Assembly: GCA_947493575.1 (NCBI GenBank)
Contig: CANLRQ010000008.1
Location: forward strand, 1-64,000
Origin: an uncultured Marinomonas sp.
GTDB lineage: Bacteria; Pseudomonadota; Gammaproteobacteria; Pseudomonadales; Marinomonadaceae
Direction of reading: 5' to 3'
DNA length: 64,000 nucleotides
Positions 55,860 to 64,000 of this stretch are shown here, piece after piece; position 1 is the stretch's first letter, and the number at the start of each line of letters is the position of its first letter. The notes beneath the pieces are model-generated. The model ran no database searches and was not told the origin of the DNA. It saw only the letters and a list, made by a program, of their open reading frames with translations. Position numbers and translations under genes: made by a program.

Positions 55860-57094
55860 TGGCTGCTTTGAAAAATTTAATGGGTTGGATTGATGATCGT
55901 CTTCCAGTAACCCAAGCTTACGAAAAGCACATGAGTAAGTATTACGCTCCAAAAAACTTTAATTTCTTTTATATTTTTGGTGTGTTGTCAATGGTTATGC
56001 TGGTTAATCAGATCCTAACAGGGATTTGGTTAACAATGAGTTATACTCCTTCGGCTGAAGCTGCTTTTGCATCTGTCGAGTACATTATGCGAGATGTAGA
56101 GTATGGCTGGCTTATCCGTTATATGCATTCAACAGGAGCTTCTGCTTTCTTTGTTGTAATTTATTTGCATATGTTTCGTGGATTGCTTTACGGTTCTTAC
56201 CAAAAGCCTAGAGAGCTTGTATGGCTTTTTGGTATGGCTATTTATTTGTTGCTTATGGCTGAAGCCTTTATGGGGTATTTGTTGCCTTGGGGACAAATGT
56301 CATATTGGGGCGCTCAAGTAATTATCTCTCTATTCAGTGCGATACCTGTGATTGGGCCAGATCTAGCTCAGTGGGTTAGGGGTGACTATTTAATTTCTGG
56401 TATTACTCTGAATCGATTCTTCTCTTTGCATGTTATTGCCTTACCTTTGGTATTGGTGGCTTTAGTTGTATTGCACCTTCTTGCTTTGCATCATGTTGGT
56501 TCAAATAACCCTAAAGGTGTGGATATTAAAAAGCATAAAGATGAAAATGGTGTTCCATTAGACGGTATTCCGTTCCACCCTTTTTATTCTGTGCATGATC
56601 TTGTTGGTATTGCAGTATTCTTGTTTGTGTTTTGCTCTGTGGTGTTCTTCTTCCCTGAGATGGGTGGATACTTCCTTGAAAAACCAAACTTTGAAGCGGC
56701 CAATCCATTAAAAACACCTGAGCACATTGCTCCTGTTTGGTACTTTACTCCATTCTATGCAATTCTCCGTGCGGTTACCTTTTCGTTATTTGGTCTAGAT
56801 GCCAAGTTCTGGGGGGTTGTTGCGATGGGTGGTGCGATTGCTATTCTATTTGTATTGCCTTGGTTGGATCGTAGTCCAGTGAAATCAATGCTTTATAAAG
56901 GATGGATTAGTAAAATCTTCTTGTTTGTATTCTGTATCAGCTTCGTTGTTTTAGGTGTTTTAGGTGTTTTACCTTCCACTGAATTACGTACAACGATCGC
57001 TCAAATCGCTTCTGTAGTGTACTTTGCATACTTTATTTTAATGCCTTGGTATACTCGTTGGGAAAGTACAAAGCCAGTGCCAGAGAGGGTGTGA
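55859..57094 (+). CDS. petB: Cytochrome b subunit of bc1 complex
   Basis: A 411-residue cytochrome b with eight or so membrane helices. Heme-ligand histidines lie in RYMHSTGASAFFVVIYLH and SLHVIALPLVLVALVVLH. The quinol-site PEWY-type motif is here PVWY (APVWYFTPFY). It shares a transcript with petA and petC. Confidence 0.96.
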   Translation: MAALKNLMGWIDDRLPVTQAYEKHMSKYYAPKNFNFFYIFGVLSMVMLVNQILTGIWLTMSYTPSAEAAFASVEYIMRDVEYGWLIRYMHSTGASAFFVVIYLHMFRGLLYGSYQKPRELVWLFGMAIYLLLMAEAFMGYLLPWGQMSYWGAQVIISLFSAIPVIGPDLAQWVRGDYLISGITLNRFFSLHVIALPLVLVALVVLHLLALHHVGSNNPKGVDIKKHKDENGVPLDGIPFHPFYSVHDLVGIAVFLFVFCSVVFFFPEMGGYFLEKPNFEAANPLKTPEHIAPVWYFTPFYAILRAVTFSLFGLDAKFWGVVAMGGAIAILFVLPWLDRSPVKSMLYKGWISKIFLFVFCISFVVLGVLGVLPSTELRTTIAQIASVVYFAYFILMPWYTRWESTKPVPERV

Positions 57095-57096
57095 TA

Positions 57097-57879
57097 ATGA
57101 AAAAGTTTTTTGCAACAATTGCTCTGGTTGTGTTGCCATCGCTTGGATTCGCTGCTGGTGGTTCTGGTGTTGAGCTGCAACATATGAGCGTAGATTTACA
57201 TGATAAATCCTCTTTGCAGCGAGGGTTACAGACATTTACAAACTATTGTATGGGTTGTCATGAGGCTGGTTATGCTCGTTTTGAGCGTGCAGCTGTTGAC
57301 TTGGGAATTCCAGCAAATTTGTTCGAAGAAAATTTGTTGCCTGCGGGTAAGAAAATCGGTGATCTAATGTCCAACTCTATGGACTCTGCTGATGGTAAAG
57401 GTTGGTTTGGTGCTCCGCCACCAGATTTAACAATGGTTGCTCGTGTTAGGGGTAAAGACTGGGTATATAGTTATCTTCAGGCTTTCTATGAAGATGAGTC
57501 ACGTCCATGGGGTGTGAATAACACAGTTTTTCCAAATGTTGGTATGCCTAATGTTTTAGAGGCTCTTCAAGGTGTTCGTCATTTAACTTGTGCTCAGGCA
57601 CCTGCACATGATGAAAATGGAAAGCCTTTGTTTGATACTTTAACTGGTGATGCTTTAACTGAAGAGCAATGTAATGTTGTTGTTCAAAAAACAGCAGGTC
57701 AATTAACTGAAGATGAGTTTGAGCAAGTGGCTTATGACTTGACAAACTTTTTGGTTTACATGGGTGAACCAAGTCGTTTGAAGAGTGAATCTTTAGGGTT
57801 GAAAGTTCTTCTGTTTATAATTTTATTTGGTATTTTTGCATATCTTCTTAATAAAGAATATTGGAAAGAGATCCATTAA
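57097..57879 (+). CDS. petC: Cytochrome c1 subunit of bc1 complex
   Basis: A 260-residue membrane-anchored cytochrome c1. I place the start at ATG 57097, two bases after the petB stop, which gives a signal peptide ending GFA. The heme motif CMGCH is at C51, C54 and H55. A C-terminal helix (about 230-250) anchors it in the membrane. Ends the petABC operon, followed by a terminator. Confidence 0.95.
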   Translation: MKKFFATIALVVLPSLGFAAGGSGVELQHMSVDLHDKSSLQRGLQTFTNYCMGCHEAGYARFERAAVDLGIPANLFEENLLPAGKKIGDLMSNSMDSADGKGWFGAPPPDLTMVARVRGKDWVYSYLQAFYEDESRPWGVNNTVFPNVGMPNVLEALQGVRHLTCAQAPAHDENGKPLFDTLTGDALTEEQCNVVVQKTAGQLTEDEFEQVAYDLTNFLVYMGEPSRLKSESLGLKVLLFIILFGIFAYLLNKEYWKEIH

Positions 57880-57887
57880 GAGTTACC

Positions 57888-57945
57888 GCGACAATCAATT
57901 TCTTATTGATTGTCGCTTTTGTTTTGTGGCCCCGTAAGGGGTTTT
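57888..57945 (+). terminator. Terminator pair after petC
   Basis: GCGACAATCAAT (57888-57899) pairs perfectly with ATTGATTGTCGC (57905-57916), followed by TTTTG. A second short hairpin CCCC-GTAA-GGGG with TTTT follows at 57930-57945. Confidence 0.88.
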
Positions 57946-57971
57946 CTTTGTTTGTGTGATAGGGGTTTTAC

Positions 57972-58604
57972 ATGGGTGTTATTGCTAAACGCTCCTCAAT
58001 GACTTTCTTTTCTGATGGTGAAGATCATTATAGTCATAGAGTTAGAATAGTATTGGCTGAAAAAGCAGTCACGGTTGATATTATTGATGTTGACCCATTT
58101 AATAAGCCAGATGAATTGGCTGATATTAATCCATATAATGAGCTTCCAGCTCTTATAGATCGTGATTTAGTTCTTTATGAGCCAAATGTCATGATGGAAT
58201 ATTTAGATGAGCGTTTCCCTCATCCTCCTCTTCTGCCCGTATATCCTGTTGCTCGTGCTGAAAGTCGTTTGTTTATGTACCGTATTCAGCGAGACTGGGC
58301 TAAGCTTGTTGACTTAATTCTTGTCAGCAAAGACGCTACTGAAGTTGAGAATGCTCAGAAAGAGTTGCGTGAAGGTTTGATGAATGTGGCTCCTATCTTT
58401 GAAGAGAAGCCTTATTTTATGAGTGAAGAATTTACAATTGTGGATTGCTGTATGGCTCCTATATTGTGGCGTCTTCCAATTTTAGGAGTTGATATTCCTA
58501 AAGATCAAGCTCGTCATTTGCATAAGTATATGGATCTTTTGTTTTCAAGAGAGTCATTTGTTGAAAGCTTATCCGAAGCTGAGCAAGAAATGCGCTTAGA
58601 TTAA
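57972..58604 (+). CDS. sspA: Stringent starvation protein A
   Basis: A 210-residue glutathione-S-transferase-fold protein that binds RNA polymerase and alters transcription in stationary phase. It starts MGVIAKRSSMTFFSDGEDHYSH, shown here by its ends, and includes YNELPALIDRDLVLYEPNVMMEYLDE in parts. The catalytic residues for glutathione are not kept, as usual in SspA. Followed by sspB. Confidence 0.93.
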   Translation: MGVIAKRSSMTFFSDGEDHYSHRVRIVLAEKAVTVDIIDVDPFNKPDELADINPYNELPALIDRDLVLYEPNVMMEYLDERFPHPPLLPVYPVARAESRLFMYRIQRDWAKLVDLILVSKDATEVENAQKELREGLMNVAPIFEEKPYFMSEEFTIVDCCMAPILWRLPILGVDIPKDQARHLHKYMDLLFSRESFVESLSEAEQEMRLD

Positions 58605-58639
58605 TTCTGAGTGTTTTAATCTTGTATAAGTATTTAAAT

Positions 58640-58662
58640 AGGAGCTCTTGGGCTCCTTTTTA
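58640..58662 (+). terminator. Short hairpin between sspA and sspB
   Basis: AGGAGC and GCTCCT form a six-base stem with a six-base loop, followed by TTTTT. It is weak and may only attenuate read-through from sspA into sspB. Confidence 0.5.
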
Positions 58663-58685
58663 ATTTCAATAGATTAGGTGGAAAA

Positions 58686-59072
58686 ATGAAACCAAAAAGA
58701 CCTTATTTGTTAAAGGCGGCTTATGAATGGGTTGCTGATAATGATTTAACTCCTTATTTGTTGGTAAATGCTGATGATGAGGCTGCGGTTGTACCAATGG
58801 AGTTTGTTCAAGATGGACAGATTGTTTTAAATATTAGTATGGGTGCTGTGCGTAATTTGCTTATGGACCAAGATGGCGTTTCTTTTGAGGCGAGATTTTC
58901 TGGGAAGCCAATGCAAGTATTTGTGCCGATTGCTGCTGCCTTGGCATTATATGCTAAAGAAAATGGTGACGGTTTATTCTTTCCTGATGAGGAGTTTCCA
59001 AGCGATCCAACGCCAACACCTCCTCCTGAACCTAAAAAAGAGTCCGGTTTTAAGCTGAAAGTAGTAAAGTAA
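58686..59072 (+). CDS. sspB: ClpXP adaptor SspB
   Basis: A 128-residue adaptor that delivers ssrA-tagged proteins to ClpXP. The folded domain (residues 1-110) includes PYLLKAAYEWVADNDLTPYL, then MGAVRNLLMD and ARFSGKP. A Pro-rich linker leads to the C-terminal ClpX-binding tail FKLKVVK. Confidence 0.94.
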   Translation: MKPKRPYLLKAAYEWVADNDLTPYLLVNADDEAAVVPMEFVQDGQIVLNISMGAVRNLLMDQDGVSFEARFSGKPMQVFVPIAAALALYAKENGDGLFFPDEEFPSDPTPTPPPEPKKESGFKLKVVK

Positions 59073-59107
59073 AAGTGCCTTTTTAGATTTATATAGGTTT
59101 CACTTTT
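59071..59107 (+). terminator. Possible terminator after sspB
   Basis: AAAAGTG on the sspB stop pairs with CACTTTT (59101-59107) with an inner CCT/AGG pairing and AT-rich loop. The T run is interrupted. Modest support. Confidence 0.4.
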
Positions 59108-59127
59108 GCTTTATTTGGCTATGGGGT

Positions 59128-59721
59128 TTAGTCCTCATAGCCAAATAGTTGCCTTTCTATAAGTTCTATCAAAGTGTGAATTACCAGAGTTTGGCACTCG
59201 TGAACTCTTGCTGTTCCTAGTAGGTTTATTTTTATCTCTGTGTCATCTTGTGATGTTAGTGATGAGATGTTTTTTGCCTCTGGGCTAGTTAGGGCGACAA
59301 CATTTAACCTGCGTTCGTGTGCGGCTTGAATGGCTTGAATAATTGGTGATGTATTTCCTCTGTTGGCTACAACAAACAGCACATCCCCATCATTTCCTAG
59401 AGCTGTTATTTGTTTTGAGAATACATCGTGGTAGCTGTCATTATGGCTAATTGCGAGAATGGCTGTTCCATCAGAAGTTAAATTGATCGATGGGAGCCCG
59501 GGGCGTTCTCTATCCATTCTATCTATCATGAGTGTGTTGAAGTACTGGGCTAGGTGAGAACCTGTGCCATTACCGCAGCAAATGACTTTGTTTCCCGCCG
59601 TGATACTGGAAAATATGACTTGAGCTGCGTGTTCAATATGGGGTGGAAGGTTTTCAAAAGCTTGTTGTTGGGCTTCAAAGCTTTGGGCGAATTGAGTATA
59701 GATGGTTTCTTGAAAATCCAT
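59128..59721 (-). CDS. diaA: SIS-domain protein, DiaA/GmhA family
   Basis: A 197-residue sugar-isomerase-fold protein. By position after lpoA and yraN it should be DiaA, which binds DnaA and helps start replication; the family also includes phosphoheptose isomerase GmhA. The segment CCGNGTGSHLAQYFNTLM replaces the usual CGNGGSAADAQHF. Where GmhA has the catalytic His in QEVHILIGH this protein has HECQTLVIH, with Gln there, which argues against isomerase activity. A 10-base stem (59114-59145) spans its stop codon. It begins 4 bases after yraN. Confidence 0.75.
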   Translation of the reverse strand: MDFQETIYTQFAQSFEAQQQAFENLPPHIEHAAQVIFSSITAGNKVICCGNGTGSHLAQYFNTLMIDRMDRERPGLPSINLTSDGTAILAISHNDSYHDVFSKQITALGNDGDVLFVVANRGNTSPIIQAIQAAHERRLNVVALTSPEAKNISSLTSQDDTEIKINLLGTARVHECQTLVIHTLIELIERQLFGYED

Positions 59722-59725
59722 AGTA

Positions 59726-60109
59726 TTAAAAGATCGCTTTTATCCAGTTTAAATTATGTTTGCAGATTTCGCCATCGAAGAGAACTGCATCAAATCGAAT
59801 GGGGGAAAGCTCCAAATTTCTGTTTTTGAGCCAATATAAGGCAGATTTAGATATTTTATTTTGTTTAGATCGAGTAATGCTTTCGGCAGCTGAGCCTCTT
59901 TCAAGGGAAAATCGAAACCGCACCTCAACGAAGATAATGTTTTTGGTGTCAGTGAAAATCAAATCAATTTCACCAAATCGACACAAAAAATTACTCTCAA
60001 TAAATATTAGCCCTTCTTTTTCTAAATAATGTTTTGCTAGTTGTTCTGCTTTATCCCCATTAATTTTACTAAGGGGATGTGAGTTCGTTTTCGTTTGATT
60101 CTTTAGCAT
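59726..60109 (-). CDS. yraN: YraN family protein (UPF0102)
   Basis: A 127-residue endonuclease-like protein. The restriction-enzyme-type core is visible: AEQLAKHYLEKEGL, the FGEIDLIF acidic strand and FVEVRFRF. It overlaps the end of lpoA by 41 bases on the same strand, and is followed by the SIS-domain gene. Function not established; links to DNA processing are suggested by fold. Confidence 0.88.
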   Translation of the reverse strand: MLKNQTKTNSHPLSKINGDKAEQLAKHYLEKEGLIFIESNFLCRFGEIDLIFTDTKNIIFVEVRFRFSLERGSAAESITRSKQNKISKSALYWLKNRNLELSPIRFDAVLFDGEICKHNLNWIKAIF

Positions 60110-61892
60110 TGGTTAGTCTTCCTTGACGATATGTAACGAGTTCCGAGCGTTTGTTAAAAACGTGCTGCTCATTAAGAGATAGTATGCCTGTGCTTCCAGA
60201 TACTTTCGCATTTTTTATTTGTTGGAATATGGGGAAGCGGTTTGCTATTAAATAGGAGTCTTGACCTAAAGATTTAAGTCTCTTTATAAAATTTGAATCT
60301 GAGTTTTTATGAGAGCCATGTGTATTATCTTTTTCAATTATTGAAGGGATCTCACTAAAAATCACTCTTTCTATGTCTTCTTTTTTGGTTAAATCATCGA
60401 GCTTTTTGTTGTTGATTGTGCTCGTTGAAAGCAATGGAATTGTTTCGGCGAAATAAAAATCTAAGAGAGGTCTTATCTGTTTTGCATCATCAAACCTGCC
60501 AGCAAAAAAAACATAATCTAAGTCAGTCCGAGATCGCTCAGTAGAGACTATGTTTTCAGACAATTTGGATTCAAGCCACTTTTTTCTATCTTGACTTTCA
60601 TTAATAAGAAGAAGTTCTTTTATTGTATTTTGTCTGCCTTGGGGGGTGTTTTCATAGTCAAGTTGAGCAAGAAGCTCCATATTTTTGTCTTTGGCTATCG
60701 TTTTAAAATCATCCGATTGGCGTATTGCCCAAGTATCCTGGGTGCTTAGAATTGCTCCTCTTTGTGCTCCTTCATTTTGAGCATAACGAATGAGTTCAAT
60801 AATTTCATCTGACGAGTTTAGTGAGAAATGGAATAAGTTTGCTTTAGTGTTTTGAAAGTCGAGACGATTAAGGGATATGGTCGGCACGACTAATTCTAGG
60901 TTATTCAAACCTGCTACATGATTTTTTTGTAAAGGGCCGATTATTAAGTCAGGGCTAGTAGTATATGCTTCGTTGAAGGCATCTTCTATGGACTCGAAAT
61001 TCTCTGTATTGACTAAGTTTAACTGAGGTCTTGGTGATGATTGTGAGAAATATGCATAGAAGAAGCCATCTAAAATTGCTCTAGATGCTTTACTAAGTTT
61101 GCCTGAAAGAGGAAGAACAAGGGTGATTCTTTTAGGTGCTAACTCTTCTATGCTTGATAAAAGTAAGAAATCTTTGGGTGGGGCGCTAGATGCCGGGTGC
61201 AACAAATTCCCTTGTTGCCAATTGTTAAATTCAACTATTTGTTCTGAGGTTGTAAGTGAGTTCTTTCTTAAAATGGAGCTAATATGAAGCCACCCGTTAA
61301 GGATGGGGTCATTACCGTTTTGTAAGTAGTTAACTTCAGAGTCTGTTAAGTTTTGGATTCCAGACCATAGCTGATTTTGATTATTCTCAAGCTGTTCTAA
61401 AGGAAGAGAAAGGCTAAGTTTTAATCTTTCTTTAACAGCAGCAGGCCAGCTTTCAAGCTTTTCTAATGTCTCGCTGCGCAATAAGCTAATTTTGTTGGAA
61501 TTGTCTGGATGGTTTGCCATTGATAAGCGCTTGGCTTTGGATAAATTGCTTAAAGCATTAAGAGGGGAATCTTGTTTGTTGTTAATGGATGCGGCTAATA
61601 ACAATCCTTTAAACGAAGTTAAGGTTTTGAAATTGATCACATGGTTGGTTAGCAATGTTAGCGCTTCAGTGTTTCTATTTTCTTCAGCGAGTAGCTCAGC
61701 TGCTTTTAGGTAGTGCTCGGCCGCAGATTTTTGATTTTTATCTGATTGGGCTAGTTTTATCCAGCTCTCAGGTGTGTTTTGTTCAAATGATGTCGTAGGT
61801 GTTAGGGGTGTACTTGTTTCTTGCTGAACTTCAATAGAGTTGCAGGCGCTTAACAATACAGCGAATAAAGATAGTGTTATGATGCGCATCAT
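60069..61892 (-). CDS. lpoA: Penicillin-binding protein activator LpoA (LppC)
   Basis: A 607-residue outer-membrane lipoprotein that stimulates PBP1A. The lipobox LLSAC puts the acylated Cys at residue 17. The N-terminal part is helical (TPR-like, with SAAEHYLKAAELLAEENR). The C-terminal part looks like a periplasmic binding-protein fold (ITLVLPLSGKLSKASRAILDGF). It faces rsmI across 39 bases, the arrangement found in most gammaproteobacteria. Confidence 0.93.
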   Translation of the reverse strand: MMRIITLSLFAVLLSACNSIEVQQETSTPLTPTTSFEQNTPESWIKLAQSDKNQKSAAEHYLKAAELLAEENRNTEALTLLTNHVINFKTLTSFKGLLLAASINNKQDSPLNALSNLSKAKRLSMANHPDNSNKISLLRSETLEKLESWPAAVKERLKLSLSLPLEQLENNQNQLWSGIQNLTDSEVNYLQNGNDPILNGWLHISSILRKNSLTTSEQIVEFNNWQQGNLLHPASSAPPKDFLLLSSIEELAPKRITLVLPLSGKLSKASRAILDGFFYAYFSQSSPRPQLNLVNTENFESIEDAFNEAYTTSPDLIIGPLQKNHVAGLNNLELVVPTISLNRLDFQNTKANLFHFSLNSSDEIIELIRYAQNEGAQRGAILSTQDTWAIRQSDDFKTIAKDKNMELLAQLDYENTPQGRQNTIKELLLINESQDRKKWLESKLSENIVSTERSRTDLDYVFFAGRFDDAKQIRPLLDFYFAETIPLLSTSTINNKKLDDLTKKEDIERVIFSEIPSIIEKDNTHGSHKNSDSNFIKRLKSLGQDSYLIANRFPIFQQIKNAKVSGSTGILSLNEQHVFNKRSELVTYRQGRLTNAKESNENELTSP

Positions 61893-61931
61893 CTAAAAAC
61901 TCATATACTTATAAATTGACAAAGAGACGAT

Positions 61932-62795
61932 ATGGTATCACATAGTTCAGACGAAGCGAGAGGCACCCTTTATATTGTTGCGACTCCAATTGGTAATTTA
62001 GAAGACTTTAGTGCTCGTGCAATTAATACATTAAAAAGTGTGGGGTTTATTGCAGCTGAAGATACACGCCATACGAAGCGTTTATTGAATCATTTTGGAA
62101 TAGATACACGTCTTTTTTCTTTGCATGATCATAATGAAAGAGATAAATCCTCTTACATTGGTGAGCTTTTATCCCAAGGTGTATCAGTGGCATTGGTTTC
62201 AGATGCTGGGACTCCGTTGATTTCAGACCCTGGATATCATGTTGTTAATTATATTAGAGGTGAAGGATTTGATGTTGTTCCTATACCTGGACCTTCAGCA
62301 TTAATTGCTGCTTTATGTGCTTCAGGTCTACCAACAGATCAGTTTTTCTTTGCAGGTTTTCTGCCAGCTAAAACAAAGGCAAGAAAAGAAGTGATGGCTG
62401 AGTGGAGAAAGCAATCTGGAACAGTTATCTTTTATGAATCGACTCATCGGATTGTGGAGTCAATGAAAGATGTTGATTCTGTTTATGGAGATTCTGCAAA
62501 TCTTGTTTTAGCTAGAGAAATAACGAAAACATTTGAAACTTTTCTGATGGGAACTGCTGCTGAAATTTTAAGCCGATTTTCTGATGACCCTAATCAGCTA
62601 AAAGGTGAATTTGTAGTTATGTTAGATTGTCAAACTGAGTCTGATACAGAGAGTAAGGATGCTGAAAATCGACGTATATTGTCGCTTCTATTGGAAGATT
62701 TGCCTGTAAAGCAGGCTGCTCAGTTAGCGGCAAAGATAACGGGTGAAAAAAAGAATGCCTTGTACCAAATCGCATTAGAAATGCAATCTTCATAG
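61932..62795 (+). CDS. rsmI: 16S rRNA 2'-O-ribose methyltransferase RsmI
   Basis: A 287-residue SAM-dependent methyltransferase acting on C1402 of 16S rRNA. TLYIVATPIGNLEDFSARA, AAEDTRHTKRLLNHFGI, ALVSDAGTPLISDPGYHVV and PIPGPSALIAALCASGLP are diagnostic. It diverges from lpoA. Confidence 0.96.
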   Translation: MVSHSSDEARGTLYIVATPIGNLEDFSARAINTLKSVGFIAAEDTRHTKRLLNHFGIDTRLFSLHDHNERDKSSYIGELLSQGVSVALVSDAGTPLISDPGYHVVNYIRGEGFDVVPIPGPSALIAALCASGLPTDQFFFAGFLPAKTKARKEVMAEWRKQSGTVIFYESTHRIVESMKDVDSVYGDSANLVLAREITKTFETFLMGTAAEILSRFSDDPNQLKGEFVVMLDCQTESDTESKDAENRRILSLLLEDLPVKQAAQLAAKITGEKKNALYQIALEMQSS

Positions 62796-62805
62796 GTAAT
62801 GATTA

Positions 62806-64000
62806 ATGAGTTTTAAGTCTCTTGGTTTGCATGATTCTCTTCTGCAAACAGTCGAAAGCTTGGGGTATTCTCAGGCCACTCCGATCCAGTTAAAGTCTAT
62901 TCCTGCTGTTCTTGAGGGTCGTGATGTTATTGCTGGAGCGCAAACCGGTACTGGTAAAACAGCCGCGTTTATTTTACCTATCCTCCATAGACTTATGCAG
63001 AAGAATGTTGAATTACAGTCTAACGACACGGCTAATGAAGAAGTGTTAAATGCATCAACTGAACTGCCTTTGGTTAAAGCCTTAGTATTAACTCCGACCC
63101 GCGAGTTAGCGCAACAGGTTTATAAAAGTGCAGTTACCTACGGCGACGCGACGGCTATTCGTTCTGTTGTGGCTTATGGAGGGGCTAGCATTAATGTCCA
63201 AGTAGACGAGTTAAATCGAGGTGTGGACATTCTTGTTGCGACACCGGGGCGTTTGTTGGAATTGATTTTTAAGAAAATGGTTTCGTTAAGCCAGTTACAG
63301 GTTCTTGTGTTTGATGAAGCCGATAGAATGCTGGATATGGGATTTATGGTTGAGGTGAAAAGAATATTAAGAGTGTTGCCGAAAGATAGGCAAACCTTGC
63401 TCTTTTCGGCAACCTTTAATGATGAAATTTATGCTTTAAGTAAGTCTTTAATGAGTTCTCCGGTTTATATTGAAGTAGATCGGAAAAATCAAGTTGCGAC
63501 TAAGGTAGAGCAGACTGTTTATGCAGTAGATGCCAGTCGTAAGAGAGAGCTTGTTTCTTATCTAATCGGTTCTAAAAATTGGCGGCAAGTTCTAATTTTT
63601 ACTCGTACAAAGCAAGGTGCGGACGAGCTTGCAAAAGAAATGTTAAAAGATGGTCTTAAAGTGCAGTCTATTCATGGAGATAAATCACAGGGTGCACGTG
63701 ATCGCATTTTGTCTGAATTTAAGGCTGGAGATTTGAGGGCGCTGATCGCAACTGATGTGGCTGCTAGAGGCTTAGACATCCCTTCTCTTGAGCAAGTGAT
63801 TAACTTTGAACTCCCATATAATGCAGAGGATTATATTCACAGAATCGGCCGTACAGGTAGAGCTGGTAGAGATGGGCTTGCTATAAGTTTTGTATCACCG
63901 AAAGAGCAGTATTTATTGAAGGATGTTGAAGAGGTAATAGGTGAAACGCTTGTACAGCAATGGTTTCCCGGTTTTGAACCTAATCTTCAAGACGAAGAGG
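62806..64000 (+). CDS. rhlE: DEAD-box RNA helicase, RhlE type (cut at window end)
   Basis: An open frame from the ATG at 62806 runs past the right edge; at least 398 residues are present. Motifs in order: Q motif (ATPIQ), AQTGTGKT (45-52), PTRELAQQ, TPGR, DEAD at 170-173 in FDEADRMLDMGF, LFSATF and HRIGRTGRAG. DEADRMLDMGF points to the RhlE subfamily. A 20-residue polar insert sits between motifs I and Ia. The C-terminal basic tail is beyond the window. It starts 10 bases after rsmI. Confidence 0.9.
   Translation, partial: MSFKSLGLHDSLLQTVESLGYSQATPIQLKSIPAVLEGRDVIAGAQTGTGKTAAFILPILHRLMQKNVELQSNDTANEEVLNASTELPLVKALVLTPTRELAQQVYKSAVTYGDATAIRSVVAYGGASINVQVDELNRGVDILVATPGRLLELIFKKMVSLSQLQVLVFDEADRMLDMGFMVEVKRILRVLPKDRQTLLFSATFNDEIYALSKSLMSSPVYIEVDRKNQVATKVEQTVYAVDASRKRELVSYLIGSKNWRQVLIFTRTKQGADELAKEMLKDGLKVQSIHGDKSQGARDRILSEFKAGDLRALIATDVAARGLDIPSLEQVINFELPYNAEDYIHRIGRTGRAGRDGLAISFVSPKEQYLLKDVEEVIGETLVQQWFPGFEPNLQDEE

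Noticed and set aside
59114..59145. Perfect 10-base stem across the diaA stop codon
   Set aside because: No T run follows on the minus strand, so it is not called a terminator; noted in the gene entry instead.

Overview
The window is AT-rich, gene-dense bacterial chromosome. Gene content and order (gatCAB next to mreBCD-maf-rng-yhdP-nit; an lpt-rpoN-pts run back to back with mla-ibaG-murA-hisGD; degS/algW-nif3-zapG-zapE-rplM-rpsI-petABC-sspAB; diaA-yraN-lpoA opposite rsmI) point to a marine gammaproteobacterium of the Oceanospirillales, most like Marinomonas. That placement is inference from synteny and protein resemblance, not from a search.

Layout. 1-2300 is accessory DNA: repeat remnants, a Fic-family protein, an integron attC-like site and a small membrane protein. 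2365-5549 (minus) is the ydbH-ynbE-ydbL set for envelope lipid traffic. 5875-7604 holds a membrane-anchored GH25 muramidase and an unrecognised membrane protein. 7726-16896 is a purine-salvage and catabolism region: adenine/adenosine deaminase, XdhC, 5-hydroxyisourate hydrolase, a four-gene BMP-type ABC importer, PuuE allantoinase and UraD. 17010-23375 has two GGDEF proteins, an RluA-type pseudouridine synthase, RlmM, a lipoprotein L,D-transpeptidase and a cysteine-cluster protein. 23454-26661 (minus) is gatCAB. 26910-35986 (plus) is mreBCD-maf-rng-yhdP-nit. 36018-43011 (minus) reads yrbG-lptC-lptA-lptB-rpoN-ptsN-ptsO-mgtE-darP in transcription order. 43181-50375 (plus) is mlaFEDCB-ibaG-murA-hisG-hisD plus a SRPBCC-like protein. 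50532-59072 carries degS/algW, nif3, zapG, zapE, rplM-rpsI, the cytochrome bc1 genes petABC and sspAB. 59128-64000 carries diaA, yraN, lpoA, rsmI and the start of an rhlE-type helicase cut by the window end.

How it fits together. Much of the window serves the cell envelope: three AsmA-like or MCE routes for phospholipid movement (YdbH, YhdP, Mla), LPS export (LptABC), peptidoglycan enzymes (MurA, L,D-transpeptidase, LpoA, GH25) and shape (MreBCD). The purine block turns adenine towards allantoin breakdown; the adjacent importer probably feeds it, but its substrate cannot be read from sequence.

Most unusual: a family of about 50-90 base palindrome-ended elements (arms GAGACCTTTGCACGA / TCGTGCAAAGGTCTC) in three full or shortened copies within 6 kb plus a decayed one near 50.5 kb, one copy flanked by a 5-base direct repeat; an attC-like site between the first two genes; an mreC with no ATG/GTG start, where a Shine-Dalgarno points at an ATC codon; and several usual partners missing from otherwise conserved clusters (kdsC, kdsD, hpf, rapZ, tldD, pmbA, hisC). 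No tRNA, rRNA, CRISPR array or intact transposase was recognised.
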